This document shows positions 11,721 through 23,012 of a DNA stretch of 64,000 nt, piece after piece. Numbering within the stretch: position 1 is the first letter of the stretch; each line of letters begins with the position of its first letter. The position numbers and the translations under genes were made by a program. Origin of the DNA: Isoetes taiwanensis (Eukaryota; Streptophyta; Lycopodiopsida; Isoetales; Isoetaceae); contig JAJEKV010000031.1 in NCBI GenBank assembly GCA_021234155.1, positions 16,018,885 through 16,082,884 of the forward strand, given 5' to 3'. Under the pieces are notes generated by a model. The model worked only from the letters and a program-made list of their open reading frames with translations. It was not told the DNA's origin and did not search any database.

Positions 11721-12115
11721 GACCAATCCCCTTATCTAAGATTTTACATAGTTTTTATTTTCTGCATATTCCATCTTTTCATTGTAGTCCATCTGAGTTT
11801 CTTCACAAGAGTTCAAAGCATATTTCAGAGACCACCATTTGATTACAACTTATGATGAATCTCCTTTCTAACATGACCATGCATGCCGCTATTTGGAATT
11901 CAGAACGGAAGTATGTCCACTTGCTCATTCTAATAATGCGCTGCTATTATGCTTACACTGCATGTATGAGCAATGATGGCTAAAAGCATTAAAAATCATG
12001 GCTAAAAGCAACTCCCAATTATAAATGTCTAAATTTCGTGGGTGAACATGACATCAAGATATCTTGGGGTATTCTTTTAGCAAACATAGAGGAGAATAAG
12101 AGACGCACACACTTA

Positions 12116-12278
12116 TTTGGAAAATAAATGATAGAAAATGGGAGACAAAATTGACTTTTATAATAATAAAATTGTCCATTAAGATTGCACAGGATATTTG
12201 GAAAATAAATGATGGAAAATGGGAGACAAAATTGATTTTCATAATAATAACATTGTGCATTAAGATTGCGCAGGATAT
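12116..12278. repeat. 80-bp direct tandem duplication
   Basis: The block starting tttggaaaataaatgat at 12117 recurs at 12197 with few changes, ending both times in aagattgcRcaggatat. Confidence 0.85.
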
Positions 12279-12783
12279 AATATGTAGGTTACATGTGCCA
12301 TCTTCCCCATCTTTAAATTGTTACATGCTCTAACATGCTTTAAGATGACAAACAATTGCTAGAACCCAACTACAAACTATTTATTCCAACATATGCAATT
12401 TAGTAAGCGGTGATATGGCATATATGTGCTACAGTGTGGTGTCTATAACTGTAAAATGATTTTTTTTTTTTGCAAGAATAGTTTGAGCGATTGAAATTAA
12501 TATATTCCATGTACTAATGTTGCCATTATTGATTGATGTCTTCCAACTCAATTATGGTGAATGCATATATTGTATTAGAGTCAAATAAATTTTTGTGTTG
12601 TGATGGACATCCATACCTATTGATCAACATGTACCACAACTATAAGTACAATTCACATTCTATACAACTTTCAATATTCTTAACATTTACATCACTATTG
12701 CCAAACCAATCCAACATCACTAGGTTTCTTGCATTTCTCTCTTTGCCATTTTTCAAATTTGGCAAGGTATTATAGAATGCCCA

Positions 12784-14770
12784 GTAGAGTAGAATAGAAT
12801 AGAATAGAATAGAATTGAGTTTTTATCGTCCACGGAGACCAATTAGCCTATGGGATCCAAACAGGAGGTAGAACAAGTGTATTACTGTCCGGGTTAAAAA
12901 ACCCCCTTCCCACCCTAAAGGGTTGTTTGGGGGAAAAACCGTGACAGGAATAGGGTTGCTGTCAAACTCTACAAATACAAATACAAATATAGACAGAACT
13001 ATGTACATGTATTAGGTGGTGCCCGAGGACCGAGCTGATCACGACGATCCATGGTCTCTTGAATGTATGAGCCCAACCTCCATACCGAGCTCGTGCTCAG
13101 CATCTCATGCAGGGGCTGGCTAGGACAGACCAGCTCAGCATAGCGTATTCGATGTCATCATATGCCAGATAACTCTGAAGGGTGTGGCATTCGTCTTTCA
13201 CAGCTCCAACCTGGCAGCGTTGACAAAGCCTCTCCTGACGCAGCTCCTCAACCCATCTCCCCGTCTCAATCCAGAGATGGTGTGCACCTGTGCGGATAGA
13301 GGCAATAGATCTGCACTTTTTCATGGGTAGATGAGTGCGCAGGCAGCATTGCGGGCCCCGCTCCAACATGGAATTGATGTGGCGTTGATAATGTGCCGTC
13401 TTGACCTGTTCAAGGGTGCTAGCATCCCATAGCTTACTAAGGAAGCATGCGTCAAGGTACTGTTTGAGACTGCGGCGATCTGCCTCCATTTGCATTTGGA
13501 TGCACCTGTGCTCCTGCACATTCCATCTGGCCAGCCACTGAGCTCTGCCATCAGGCTTTTAGGCGTTGAGGCCCCATTGCCATAGTGTAAGCGAGGTTAG
13601 GAAGACGAGTATCGTCCATGCTGACCACCTTCTGGAAGTAGACGATGTGTCTGTCAAGGGCCCCTCTTTGAAGAGGCAAGAAACCTGTTTCCTGCAACAG
13701 TATCTGGTATGGGACTTTGGACTTTACCCCCAGGGCCCGTGCCAAGAAAGCTTTCTGCACCTGCTCCAAGTCATTTCAAGTGGCAAAGGAAATCACCGAG
13801 CCCCAGACCTCGACCCCGTACAAAAGCATAGGTTCTACTAGCACCTTGAATAGGTGCGATTGGTGGGCCCAATCATATAGCTCTTCCTTGTGGCTATTGT
13901 TCTCCATTGCATAGAGTGCCTTCCAAACTGCTGCGGCTCGCAGCCGGAAGGAACTGTCCCAGTTCATGGCCGACGGAAACTCCACCTCTAAATATTTGTA
14001 AGCGGACACCACTTCAACATTTTGGCCACGATAAGTGAGGATTGGAGGCCTTGGCTGGCGTGCGGACGATACCAGAACTACCTTAGTTTTGGCTAAGTTG
14101 ACGCGCATGTCAGTCAACTGGCAAAATGTATCCAGGGCATCGAGATGTCGTTGCATGTCTGCCTGGGTGTATGCTAAGAGGTCCACATCGTCAGCATAGA
14201 TCAGCTGCCTGATGATCTGGTGTAGGAGGTGAGCCCCAGTGCCTCCATTATCAGCGAGCCATCTCTCGGTGATCAATATCTGAGGCAAAAATGTGGGAGA
14301 GAGAGGGCATCCTGGCGGACCCGATCACGCTCTTGAATGGTTGGCCTGGCCGGCCCCGGTGCATATCTCATATAACCTGTACACCGCGTTCTGCAGTTCG
14401 GCAGGGACGTCTAGCTGCTGCAACCTTGCCCACAGCTTTTCCCGAGGCATAGTGTCAAAAGCCTTGGCGAAGTCTACGAAGCAGCAATACAGATCTTGCC
14501 GACGGTTCCTGCTGTCCTCAACCAGAGTCCGCATCGTGAAGATATGATCTATGGTTGAGTGCCTCGGCCTAAATCCTGCATGTGTGAGTGCCCCCACTCC
14601 TGCTGCCTCTGCCCATCCTGTCAACTACCGCTCGAGGATCCCGGTGAGGAGCTTTGCAAACACTGAGCTGATCACGATGGTTCGCTAATTGGCCGGGCAG
14701 TGCGGGTCTCCTGCCTTGTGGTCCATTGCGGGGGAAAACCTTCTCGCAATGCCTTGCTGAACATGTCGGT
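12784..14770 (-). mobile_element. LINE copy C: 5'-truncated RT and 3' UTR, dead
   Basis: On the minus strand, frames give RT pieces FSKALREGFPPQWTT, GFRPRHSTIDHIFTM, CCFVDFAKAFDTMP, then (after a short deletion) QLIYADDVDLLAY with the YADD catalytic box intact. Next come VEVWGSVISFA and the C-terminal zinc-knuckle CQRCQVGAVKDECH. Several stops and frameshifts separate them. The 3' UTR resembles copies B and D, with an accctttagggt hairpin, the ccatag/ccaatt signature and a pentanucleotide tail (tagaa on the plus strand, 12786-12815). The 5' end near 14770 is a truncation inside RT. Confidence 0.85.
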
Positions 14771-14781
14771 CAATAGAGGGA

Positions 14782-14938
14782 TCATATAAACTAAACCAAT
14801 GTACAATAAAATTCTACAGTTCTCGGGATCAAATCTATAATTTTCTACACATGGTTGTTTATCTCTATCAATGTGCTTCCATGAAACCACCTCTTCGAAT
14901 TATAACTAAAGGCCGGCAATGCCGAGCACCATAACTAG
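14782..14938 (+). mobile_element. Second Helitron-like 3' terminus
   Basis: ctaaaggccggcaatgccga at 14906 and then gcaccataactagtg match the 11486-11520 Helitron end base by base at most positions, with a weaker hairpin and the same accataaCTAG|T terminus (CTAG 14935-14938). The 5' end is tentatively at an A|TC junction at 14782. Same strand as the first copy. Confidence 0.55.
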
Positions 14939-15221
14939 TGTACCTTAAGTAGAAAATGTATCTTGATTTTTAGTTATTTTCTAAAGTTGCAAAACTTGAT
15001 ATCAACCCATGGCATTAGGGCAATCCATAGTGCCTTTGCACTTTGAAAAATAAATGGCTAAATCATGAAGAAAAGTTAGCAAATGGGCCGCTCATTCAGA
15101 AACCTTATCTAAGATAGATGTTTCTAGCATTTATTATCATTATTATTATTTTTACTACATTTACTTTTTCTTCAACCCTTCGTTTTGTTTTGAAAATGAA
15201 TAAGAAAAGCTAATTACACTT

Positions 15222-18200
15222 CTATGATGATCTTTTAGGGCATTGGTAGCATTTGGTAAAAAGCCCAAACGAGTGAACATGCCCCTCAAAGTTTCTGATG
15301 CTTGCCCATCCTCCAAAACAAGTCCCCACAATAAAGACCCACAAAACACAAGCAGCGTTTATGCAATAAACAAAAACCCAACTTGGTAACCAAAACGGAG
15401 GCTGCTCTATCGCGTTCTGCAATGGAATCAGCAACAATTTAGCATATCTGGGATTTTCAAACCAACAAGATTGGGTTAACATACCTTGCGTGATGTTGGA
15501 GTCCAATAAACCACCATGTGAGCTAGACATGGAATAATGTAGACACTCATACTTGCTAACGAAAAACCAACCAGAGAATTAACTGGCCCGAAGAAGGGAA
15601 CCATAACTGCAATAAAGCATATAGCAAAGACAATTGGGATTCGTACAAGCACTTTGATGATGTAGGACTTGGTATGTGCTCCAAGTAGTTTCTCCCAAGC
15701 CATGAAGATAGGTAATGTTATGAGGCCAAATTCAATAAACTGCATAAGCACACACATGAGATCAAACAGCTTATATCAGAGAACATAATACTCAGATAGA
15801 TATATGCTTTTCCATTCAATTCTAATGCTTTGCCAGCAGCAAAGTTAAGTCCAGATATCAATTCATTCTCAAATAAATCTCTAGATTTAAAAGCCTTTTA
15901 TGCCTGGTGTAACTGCATAAGCACATACACGGGATCAAAAGGCTTATAACAGAGAACACAATATTCAGATAGATATATACAATGCTTTTCCATTCAATTC
16001 TAAAGCTTCCTCAGCAGCAAAGTCAAGTCCAGAAATCAGTTCATTCTCAAATAAATCTCTAGATTTAAAAGCCTTTTATGCCTGGTGTGTGAAACACATA
16101 CTTTGCTCATTTTGAGATTGATTTGTTGCATTGTGTGAAGAACAAATTGAAGTTTCATCATGTGTTCCATCCTAAATAGCAAAAATGCATAGTAGGAAGT
16201 AGCCAGATCCACACCTGTCACAGCAGATAGGATCAAAGGATCAGAGGCGACGTGCATCTTTCATGGCATGTCCTATCTTACGACATCAAGCTGTATCACC
16301 ATACTCCACTGCTCTGATCATTGCTCCATTGCTGCAATAGGATTGATATAGATCTGATCTAATCACCAACATTATCTCAAATCTCAATCTGGTCCATGGC
16401 TACCATCTTTGAGGCAACTAGGAATGAAGACTCTGAATGTGCTATTTGGACAGTAGCAAGACTATTCTCTGAGTCTCCTCTTTAACATTAGTCAGACTAT
16501 AATGGGACAAACAAGGCAAAAGAAATTCAAGATGGAACTTCAAATTCCCATGTGTGATGTTCAGCAATGATAATAATGGATCGCAAGAATGTGTTTAATC
16601 ATAGCAACGAAAAACAGGTGGCAGTTTTTCTTATGGTGTATGCAGAACTGCAGACAAGTTTAAAGAGCATACATATGAAGATTCAAATGGATTTCCAATA
16701 AGCACTAGCAGCAGAGAAATGGTAACCAGATAAGGCAAAGGTTTTATAACATTTATGACGTGATTTTCATAACTTCTTGAGGATAGCTTAGTCTATAACA
16801 CTGCTTCTGGACAAGCCTAAACCCATCCACTTCTAAAAGTATTTCCAAAGTAATGTTGCAAATCCACTTGAAAAGCGTTTTCTATGCTTCCTAGACTAGG
16901 GCCTTGGACTCTGCATACCATGTCAGCAAGCATTTAGCAAGCCAAATGCCGGGTAACCCATTGCAAAACCAGTTCAGCGCATAAGGAATTCTTAACCAAG
17001 TTTTACAAAATTATCAAACATCATATGCTTAAAGACAAATATGGCACAATTGCACAAAAAATGATTTATCAGGACAATCATTGTGGCACAATTACCTGAT
17101 GCAGGATCATAAGTATGACTGCTGCATCCCTAAACTTACTCCTAGGGAGCACTGCAAAGGCATTGGGGTTCTCCAGCATCTTGTCTCCAAAGGCCCAATA
17201 GACAGTGATGGCAGAAGGCAAAGTAAGGGAAAATATGTAGAGAATTGCATACAGGTAAACCACTTTGAATGTTCTCGGATTCCACATTGCATCCATGATT
17301 TCCCTATTATGGTGAAGCAAAAGTACAAGTCAAAAAAAATGAAAAACAGATGAGCATTATGCAATCTTAACATTGCAGAGTAGTTACACTGTAACAGCAT
17401 GCCCCCCAAAAGCGTAAAGCATGTTCGTGGCACCGGTGAAGTATTGGACTGAACTCTGAGGTGCACTATATGTTGTGCCTGGTACCTATAGGACATATAT
17501 CGAGTGTTCACTTTCCATTTGAAAATCTTACCCATTACATTTGTAAGAAAGTCACCTTCCCATTGGCAATTGCAGCAAAAGTCAGATACCATGCTGTGTA
17601 GCTAGTCATGGTAATTCCAGCAAATGACCATATCCGATAATTTCGAACAGTTGGGATGAAAATAGTTGAGGAACAGCAAATTCCAAATATATATGTCCAG
17701 GTGCGTTTATCAAGAGCATGATTGATATAGTATACATTGCTGCATGCAGAAGCAAAGGGATGACATTCTTCGAAGTAAAACTTATTGATATCCGGCTTAC
17801 CTTCCACAGGCTATAAGCTGAATAGTGGCACCACAAAATAAATACGAGATGCTGAAAAAAAGTGATGCAGCCCTCCACCAAGGACCTAGAAGCTCTCCCA
17901 ATATCTCGTAGAGCTGTGATTTTACTGTCAATTTTTTGAGTGAAGACAAGGTTCATCAATGTAAATATCTACCTGGATAACATGATTCCCAAAATTAACC
18001 TTCTGCCGATCCTTAATATTCCGGTACTCTGCGTACAAACTAGTGACCATGTAGCAAGCCCAGCAGCCAATAAAACCATACAGAAGTTGGTAGCATATCC
18101 CAGAACCCAACCCCATTTGGGCAAAGGAGTAAGGAAATGATAGCAGCACCTGGGCGATCTGCACACCCATATTCCATTTAAGAAAAAAAGAACATAAGTT

Positions 18201-18423
18201 GATTATATAGAGTACTTTGTTGAAGTATTTATAAGCTAACCTGTGTTGTAGAAGCGGTAAGCCAAGCATCAAAGCCTGATCCTCCATGCCAGATAGAGTA
18301 GACAAGATCTCGGAAAGAAGAACTAGTATGATGGCCATCATCTTCGGCAGCTATATTAGAAGTTTTGTGTCCACTTCCCACCATTTCGATCCCCAAATGG
18401 AAGTCGGAGGCTAATGCCGCCAT
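15222..18423 (-). CDS. AUX1/LAX-like auxin influx carrier (AAAP family), divergent
   Basis: Eight exons, all with GT-AG borders: 18423-18241, 18158-17973, 17913-17801, 17739-17556, 17485-17388, 17303-17096, 15739-15485, 15416-15222; joined 1422 bp, 473 residues. AUX1/LAX proteins are H+-driven importers of indole-3-acetic acid in the plasma membrane. Conserved blocks are IWHGGSGFDAWL (44-55), IAQVLLSFPYSFAQMG, LDKRTWTYIFG, NYRIWSFAGITMTSYTAWYL, YFTGATNMLYAFGGHAVT, YIIPCLAHM, FGGWAS and the C-terminal FGLFTKCYQCP. Length and about ten membrane segments fit. It is unusual in exon 3, where the family's WFEVLDGLLGSYW and NCTFLLFGSVIQ regions read LYEILGELLGPWW and FSISYLFCGATIQ. It may be a lineage-specific paralogue, so auxin transport is likely but not certain. 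Start chosen as the first ATG (18423). Confidence 0.88.
15738..16088. repeat. ~175-bp tandem duplication in the last large intron of the LAX-like gene
   Basis: The block actgcataagcac...gccttttatgcctggtgt occurs twice in tandem (about 15738-15911 and 15912-16088; period 173-178). On the gene's strand it includes the acceptor of exon 7, so the acceptor and polypyrimidine region have been copied into the intron. Confidence 0.85.
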
Positions 18424-18688
18424 TTTACTCAATACCCATTACAGTGGATGGTAAGAAAGTATTGCCACTTTTGTCAGGCAAGCCACTTTTCGGGCATTCA
18501 TGGGTATTTGGAGCATTTCAGTACAGACTACTCGACGGAGTTGGCAGGATTCCATCAGGACAGCAAACAGATTGGATTGGACAAGATTGAATTGGACATC
18601 CGGCTACTGTAACGAAAATGCTGCCGAAGCCCATATCTATTATTGTTCTTTATCCAGTCTATTGTTTTTTCTATATGATATAAGGAAT

Positions 18689-18704
18689 GTCTCCGTATAT
18701 ATAG
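18689..18704 (-). promoter_or_regulatory. Possible TATA box and auxin-response element upstream of the LAX-like gene
   Basis: About 270 bp upstream of the start codon, ctatatata on the minus strand (18697-18704) could serve as a TATA box, with GAGACA (TGTCTC on plus, 18689-18694), the classical auxin-response hexamer, just downstream. Both are short motifs that arise by chance; position is the only support. Confidence 0.3.
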
Positions 18705-19759
18705 GGACATGCCATAAAAAAAACACACCCCCGTATACTGCATGTAACAACAATGGTCCTCCTTACCATATTTATACATGCTTTATTCTCATGACACAAA
18801 AATACCCCTCTGTATAATTGTATAGAACTGAGCAGACAACTTTGTAAAACCATTCGTTATTTGTCGTATTATGGAAGGAGTAATTTTAATCGCCATAAAT
18901 TTCTGAAGGAAATATTCAGAGCCTTGGTAGAATAAATGTAAGTTTTTTCTTATAACCACGGTTGTTGCATTGGAACCTCTTATAATCCATTACTATCGTG
19001 AAGCGCAAGTATATTCCAATAGATGTTGTTCGCCAACAGCACAAATCCGAACAATTTTGCATCATGCTTTTGCCATGCATGAGTTAGTTTTTTGCATCTT
19101 CCAAGAAATAATGGCTATAAACGTGTCTAAAAGACAATCAATATGTACTTTTTTCATCTTAATCTACTGTTATTGGAAAGAGAAACAGTGACATGCATAT
19201 AGGAATGACAAGTAAGAAAGGTTTTAATCGGGATCATTGCCTCTCAAGATTATTGATATGTTCTTTTAGCTATCATCATTGTTACTGATTGGATCTATCG
19301 CTAATGAGAATTTTGCTGCAAAATTTATGCAATAGGCGGTTTTGAAATCATTAAAATCATTGTTAGAATTGCAAAGTTGCTAGTTACGTAATCTTTTTAT
19401 TCATTTTTTGTTGAGAATTGCAAAGTTGCTAGTTAGGTAATGGGTCGTTGCACAAATTCTTTTCAAATTCAATTGTTTGGGTCATTTTTTGTTATGAATT
19501 GCTAAAGCTACTAGTGATATGGGTCGTTGCACAAAATCTTTTTGGATTCAGTTTTTGGGCCTTCCGTTTGTAAAGACCTAGGTTTTATTCCTGATACTAG
19601 CATAAGTATCTCTCTCATCCTTCTTGCCTTGGGTTTTTGTTCGTACTATGTTTCTCTCCACTTCTTGAAATGTCTTTCATCGATTTGGTCAGGTCTCTCT
19701 ATCCTTTTGCATTGTTTTTGGCCGTACTATATCCCAGGTTGTTTTTCACCCTTTTTATG
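18705..19759. other. Intergenic, no gene seen; ~76-bp repeat
   Basis: No recognisable gene. Around 19360-19545 there is a tandem, partly decayed repeat: gaattgcaaagttgctagtta (19369, 19413) and gggtcgttgcacaaa (19442, 19518). Confidence 0.5.
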
Positions 19760-21100
19760 GAAGGAAGGAAGGAAGGAAGAGACTTTTAACGTCCACGGAG
19801 CCCAATCGGGCTATGGGACCAGAACAAACAAAGGGGGCGGAAGCCCCACCAGAACCGTGGGCCGAAGCCCAAGCAAAAACCAATCAAAACATGGGGACGA
19901 AGCCCCGTTACAACAAAACATGGGGACAAAGCCCCTATTATCACTCAAAACCAGGGGCTAGACCAAGGCGCCTGTGGATCGGTTTGGCCATTGATCCCTA
20001 ATGATAGCTCGACCGCCCTCAGTATTTGCGCCCATTTCTGGCTGGCAGCGGGCCTCACCGGACCGGCACAATTCCTCTTTCCGCTCAGCAGAGCCGCACA
20101 GAGTCAAATCTTCCCGTGACTTGAGAAGGTGGTCCCCTTCAAATGATTGCCATGTCGCAAGACGTGCGTACCGAAAGAGCATTTTGAAAGCAAACCAAGA
20201 GATGGCGGGCGGCCTGACGGCCGCCCACTCCGCCAGACTTGAAAGGATGCCGTCGGCATGGATGTGCATCTCCTGAGCAAAAAAAGGGGCCGCCTGCTCT
20301 GTGGGGGTCAAATCACCCGTCTCCGCAAGGCCCACAATGCGCAGAGAAAGGGCCGGTGAGTGAGCCGCGGGCCGCATTCAAGACGGGAGTTTTACCTCTA
20401 CCGCCGGCCGACAGGGGCAAAGAAATCCTCCGGAGGAGGTCGTGCATTATGGAGACCGTGGTCACGGCCATAGGCAGACCACTGCCTGCGCATGGAGGGC
20501 CCAGTGAGCCGCCGGGCCGGTGACCCACCATCGAATCGGGCCGGCCAGGCCCCCATGCACCGAAAGCAATTTAGTAATCGGACCTTACCGCCAGCTGGCA
20601 ACCGGGCAAACGCTAAGTGAGAGTGGCAAAGGGCACGGACCGTGTGGATCCCATCAAGTACCCCCGGAGGCAAGCACTGGAGCTGAGCATCAAGGATGTC
20701 CAAAGTCGCAGCTAAAGAGGCATCGGGACCGGTGGTGCCGTAAGAGGGCGCGGGGCCCAAAATGATGGGGTTGTCAGAAGGTAGGACGCAATCGTGGGGT
20801 CATAGGGTCGGGACGGATCGCTCAGCAAACCAATGAAATTTTTCTCCTTACGGTCTCCCCGGCCATACGCTTGATCTTACGGGCCATGCCGAGAACAAGG
20901 CAACGCAAAGGGTGCCAAGGTTGACGGGTCTCGGGTGCCTAGAAAGTGCTTAGAATCCAATTTGGGGACTCGAAAGCGCGCGAGAGCACCTTTGGGCGCT
21001 TGAGGTTTTTGGGGCTAGAGAGAGATTGTAAACCCTAGAGAGAGAAAGCCAGAAAGGGGCAAATCAAGGGGGTCTATGCAAGGGCAGTGAGGGCGCGATG
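19760..21100 (-). mobile_element. GC-rich non-LTR retroelement 3' part (minus strand) with hairpin-rich 3' UTR
   Basis: The tail is a (ggaa)n run at 19760-19780. Read on the minus strand the 3' end is ggtcccatagcccgattggg, ctccgtggacg, ttaaaag, the same signature that ends LINE copies B, C and D. Inward lie four small hairpins (19833-19935). Further in are long GC-rich minus-strand frames, 19958-20377 (including SWFAFKMLFRYARLATWQSF) and 20398-20760. I do not recognise a domain in them; they may be the 3' end of this LINE's ORF2 or an unrelated lineage-specific ORF. GC content is far above the neighbours. Confidence 0.6.
19833..19935 (-). other. Row of four small hairpins, one with a perfect C(UUCG)G tetraloop
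   Basis: On the minus strand (RNA sense) the four are gggg-cttccg-cccc (19833-19847), gggc-ttcg-gccc (19859-19870), gggg-cttcgt-cccc (19893-19906) and gggg-ctttgt-cccc (19922-19935). They are spaced 26-34 nt apart in the retroelement's 3' UTR. Confidence 0.8.
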
Positions 21101-21690
21101 CTGAGAGCAATAGTGGGACCCAAAACAGTCCAAAACAATTCAAAGCAATCCAAAACTTGGTACCTACGGCCGATGCTGTGGATGGAAATCTTGGCTGGAC
21201 CAGCTCCGATTCTGGATCTTGATGCTAACTCTCTGGTACGGAGTTACATGAGCATGGCCTCAAGGGCTTCAGAGCTTAGGCGCTGGGCGCTGAAGGGCCA
21301 AGTGGCAATGGTCTGTAGTAGCCATGGAGGGCATTTCATCGGTTTCTGGAACATAAAGAGCGTAGGATGTTTTTTCCGAAATGAGACCCCAAATTATGCA
21401 TATCGTGACGCTATTGGTACTTCTCATGCTTCTTTTCTTTCCTCAGGTGTCTCTCTCTCTGATGGTTCTGCCTTCGAGCTAGGGTTTGCAGATAATTGAT
21501 CTTTTGTTGAGCAGGGTGTTTTAACACAAGATATGGCGAGGCTTTCTAGTGCCTGGGATACGTGCAAGAGGGTTATCATATTTCTTGGAGATATGGACCT
21601 CGTTAATACCATTAAGATTGCCTGCAGCATGCTTCTATGATGCATATGGCATGAGGATAGGCATATAGGGATCGGTTTCATGGTGCTTCT
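21101..21690. other. Unassigned; ORF of 133 residues without family
   Basis: The 21098-21499 plus-strand ORF resembles nothing I know and its start lies at the edge of the GC-rich retroelement. No feature is called. Confidence 0.4.
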
Positions 21691-21747
21691 TGAGGTTTTA
21701 TGTTAAGTGGGCCTCATTGTTTCTATTCTCTTGATGATTTCTTATTC

Positions 21748-22560
21748 GGTTGACATTGACATTCCTTTATGCATTTGTGGTCCTCCCCCTAGTGATAGAG
21801 TTGGATTCTTTGTAGCATTAGTACAATTGACATCACGTTGGCATTGACATTCCTTTATGCATATGTGGTCCTCCCCTTGTGATAGAGTTGTATTCTTTGT
21901 AGCATTAGTACAATTGACATCATGTTGGACTGATTCATTGATCCACTTCATTGGTATTGCTTCATTAGTCCCAGTTCTTTATTCTTTGGCATTGTCTGCT
22001 TCCTTTAGTCCATTAGTTTCTTTTTGCAAGGATATGCTATTTTTTGGTTCATTAATCCATTTCTTCAGGTTTCACTAGTCGTAGTTGATTTCTTTAGTTT
22101 TCCTAGTCATGGTTGCTAAATTTCCATATTTCCATAGTCTTCGTAGAGTCATTATTAAGTATTTGATCTTTTCTCAACGTCCTTTATTTCCCTAGGTTGT
22201 TGGCGATTGGCACTTCTAAGCCTCTCTGATCCACTTCATTGGTTGCTTCATTAGTCCCAGTTCTTTATTCTTTGGCATTGTCTGCTTCCTTTAGTCCATT
22301 AGTTTCTTTTTGCAAGGACATGTTGTTTTTTAGTTCATTAACCCATTTCTTCAGGATTCGCTAGTCGTGGTTGATTTCTTCAGTTTCCCATTTCTTCAGG
22401 ATTCGCTAGTCGTGGTTGATTTCTTCAATTTTCCTAGTCATGATTGCCAGTCATGGTTGTTAAATTTCCTTCATAGAGTCACTATTAAGTATACTATTGA
22501 GAATAAATTTACATGTTTCTATAGTCTTCATAGAAGTATAAATTTCCATAGTCTTCATAG
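21748..22560. repeat. Nested tandem duplications (88 bp, ~290 bp, ~42 bp)
   Basis: attgacattcctttatgcat...gtagcattagtacaattgacat is repeated with an 88-bp step (21755, 21843). ccacttcattgg...tttctttttgcaaggaYatg occurs near 21940 and 22228. ttcttcaggattcgctagtc, gtggttgatttcttca occurs twice about 42 bp apart near 22350-22420. The sequence is T/C-rich on the plus strand. Confidence 0.85.
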
Positions 22561-22639
22561 AGTCACTATTAAGTATTTGATCTAGAGTTACTATTAAGTA
22601 TTTGATCTTTTCTCAACGTCCTTTATTTCCTTTAGTCAT

Positions 22640-22905
22640 GGTTGCTAAATTTCCTCCATAGAGTCACTATTAAGTATACTATTGAGTATAAATTGCTAAA
22701 TTTCCTTCATAGAGTCATTATTAAGTATACTATTGAGCATAAATTGCTAAATTTCCTTCAGAGAGTCACTATTAAGTATACTATTGAGTATAAATTGCTA
22801 AATTTCCTTCACAGAGTCACTATTAAGTATACTATTGAGTTATAAATTGCTAAATTTCCTTCATATAGTCACTATTAAGTATACTATTGAGTATAAATTT
22901 CCATA
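22640..22905. repeat. 51-bp minisatellite, about five units
   Basis: aaattgctaaatttccttca and then gagtcactattaagtatact, attgagtat recurs at 22690, 22741, 22792 and 22844 (steps 51, 51, 52), with a partial unit on each side. As 51 is a multiple of three, one frame stays open and reads LLNFLHRVTIKYTIEYK repeats. I take this as a by-product of unit length, not a gene. Confidence 0.92.
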
Positions 22906-23012
22906 TGAGGGTGGGCCAACCCCGAGGGCGGGCATCGTTTATGTTTTCTAGGCATTTCTCAATTCTTAATAGCCCTTTAGCTCTCTAATCCCCTTCCATA
23001 CCATACAACCCC

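Larger units (their letters stand above)
11054..12783. other. Intergenic with short tandem repeats, no gene seen
   Basis: No recognisable gene. It contains the Helitron-like end above, a ~77-bp imperfect tandem repeat (about 11571-11720, with ccacctaatRaaggtgg hairpins) and an 80-bp tandem repeat at 12116-12278. Confidence 0.5.

Noticed and set aside
20001-20765. Plus-strand GC-rich ORFs
   Set aside because: They oppose the retroelement's orientation, as fixed by its 3' signature and tail, and lack domains.
22642-22845. 67-residue ORF with 17-residue repeats as a repeat protein
   Set aside because: It lies wholly in the 51-bp minisatellite, has no start context or family, and is explained by unit length.
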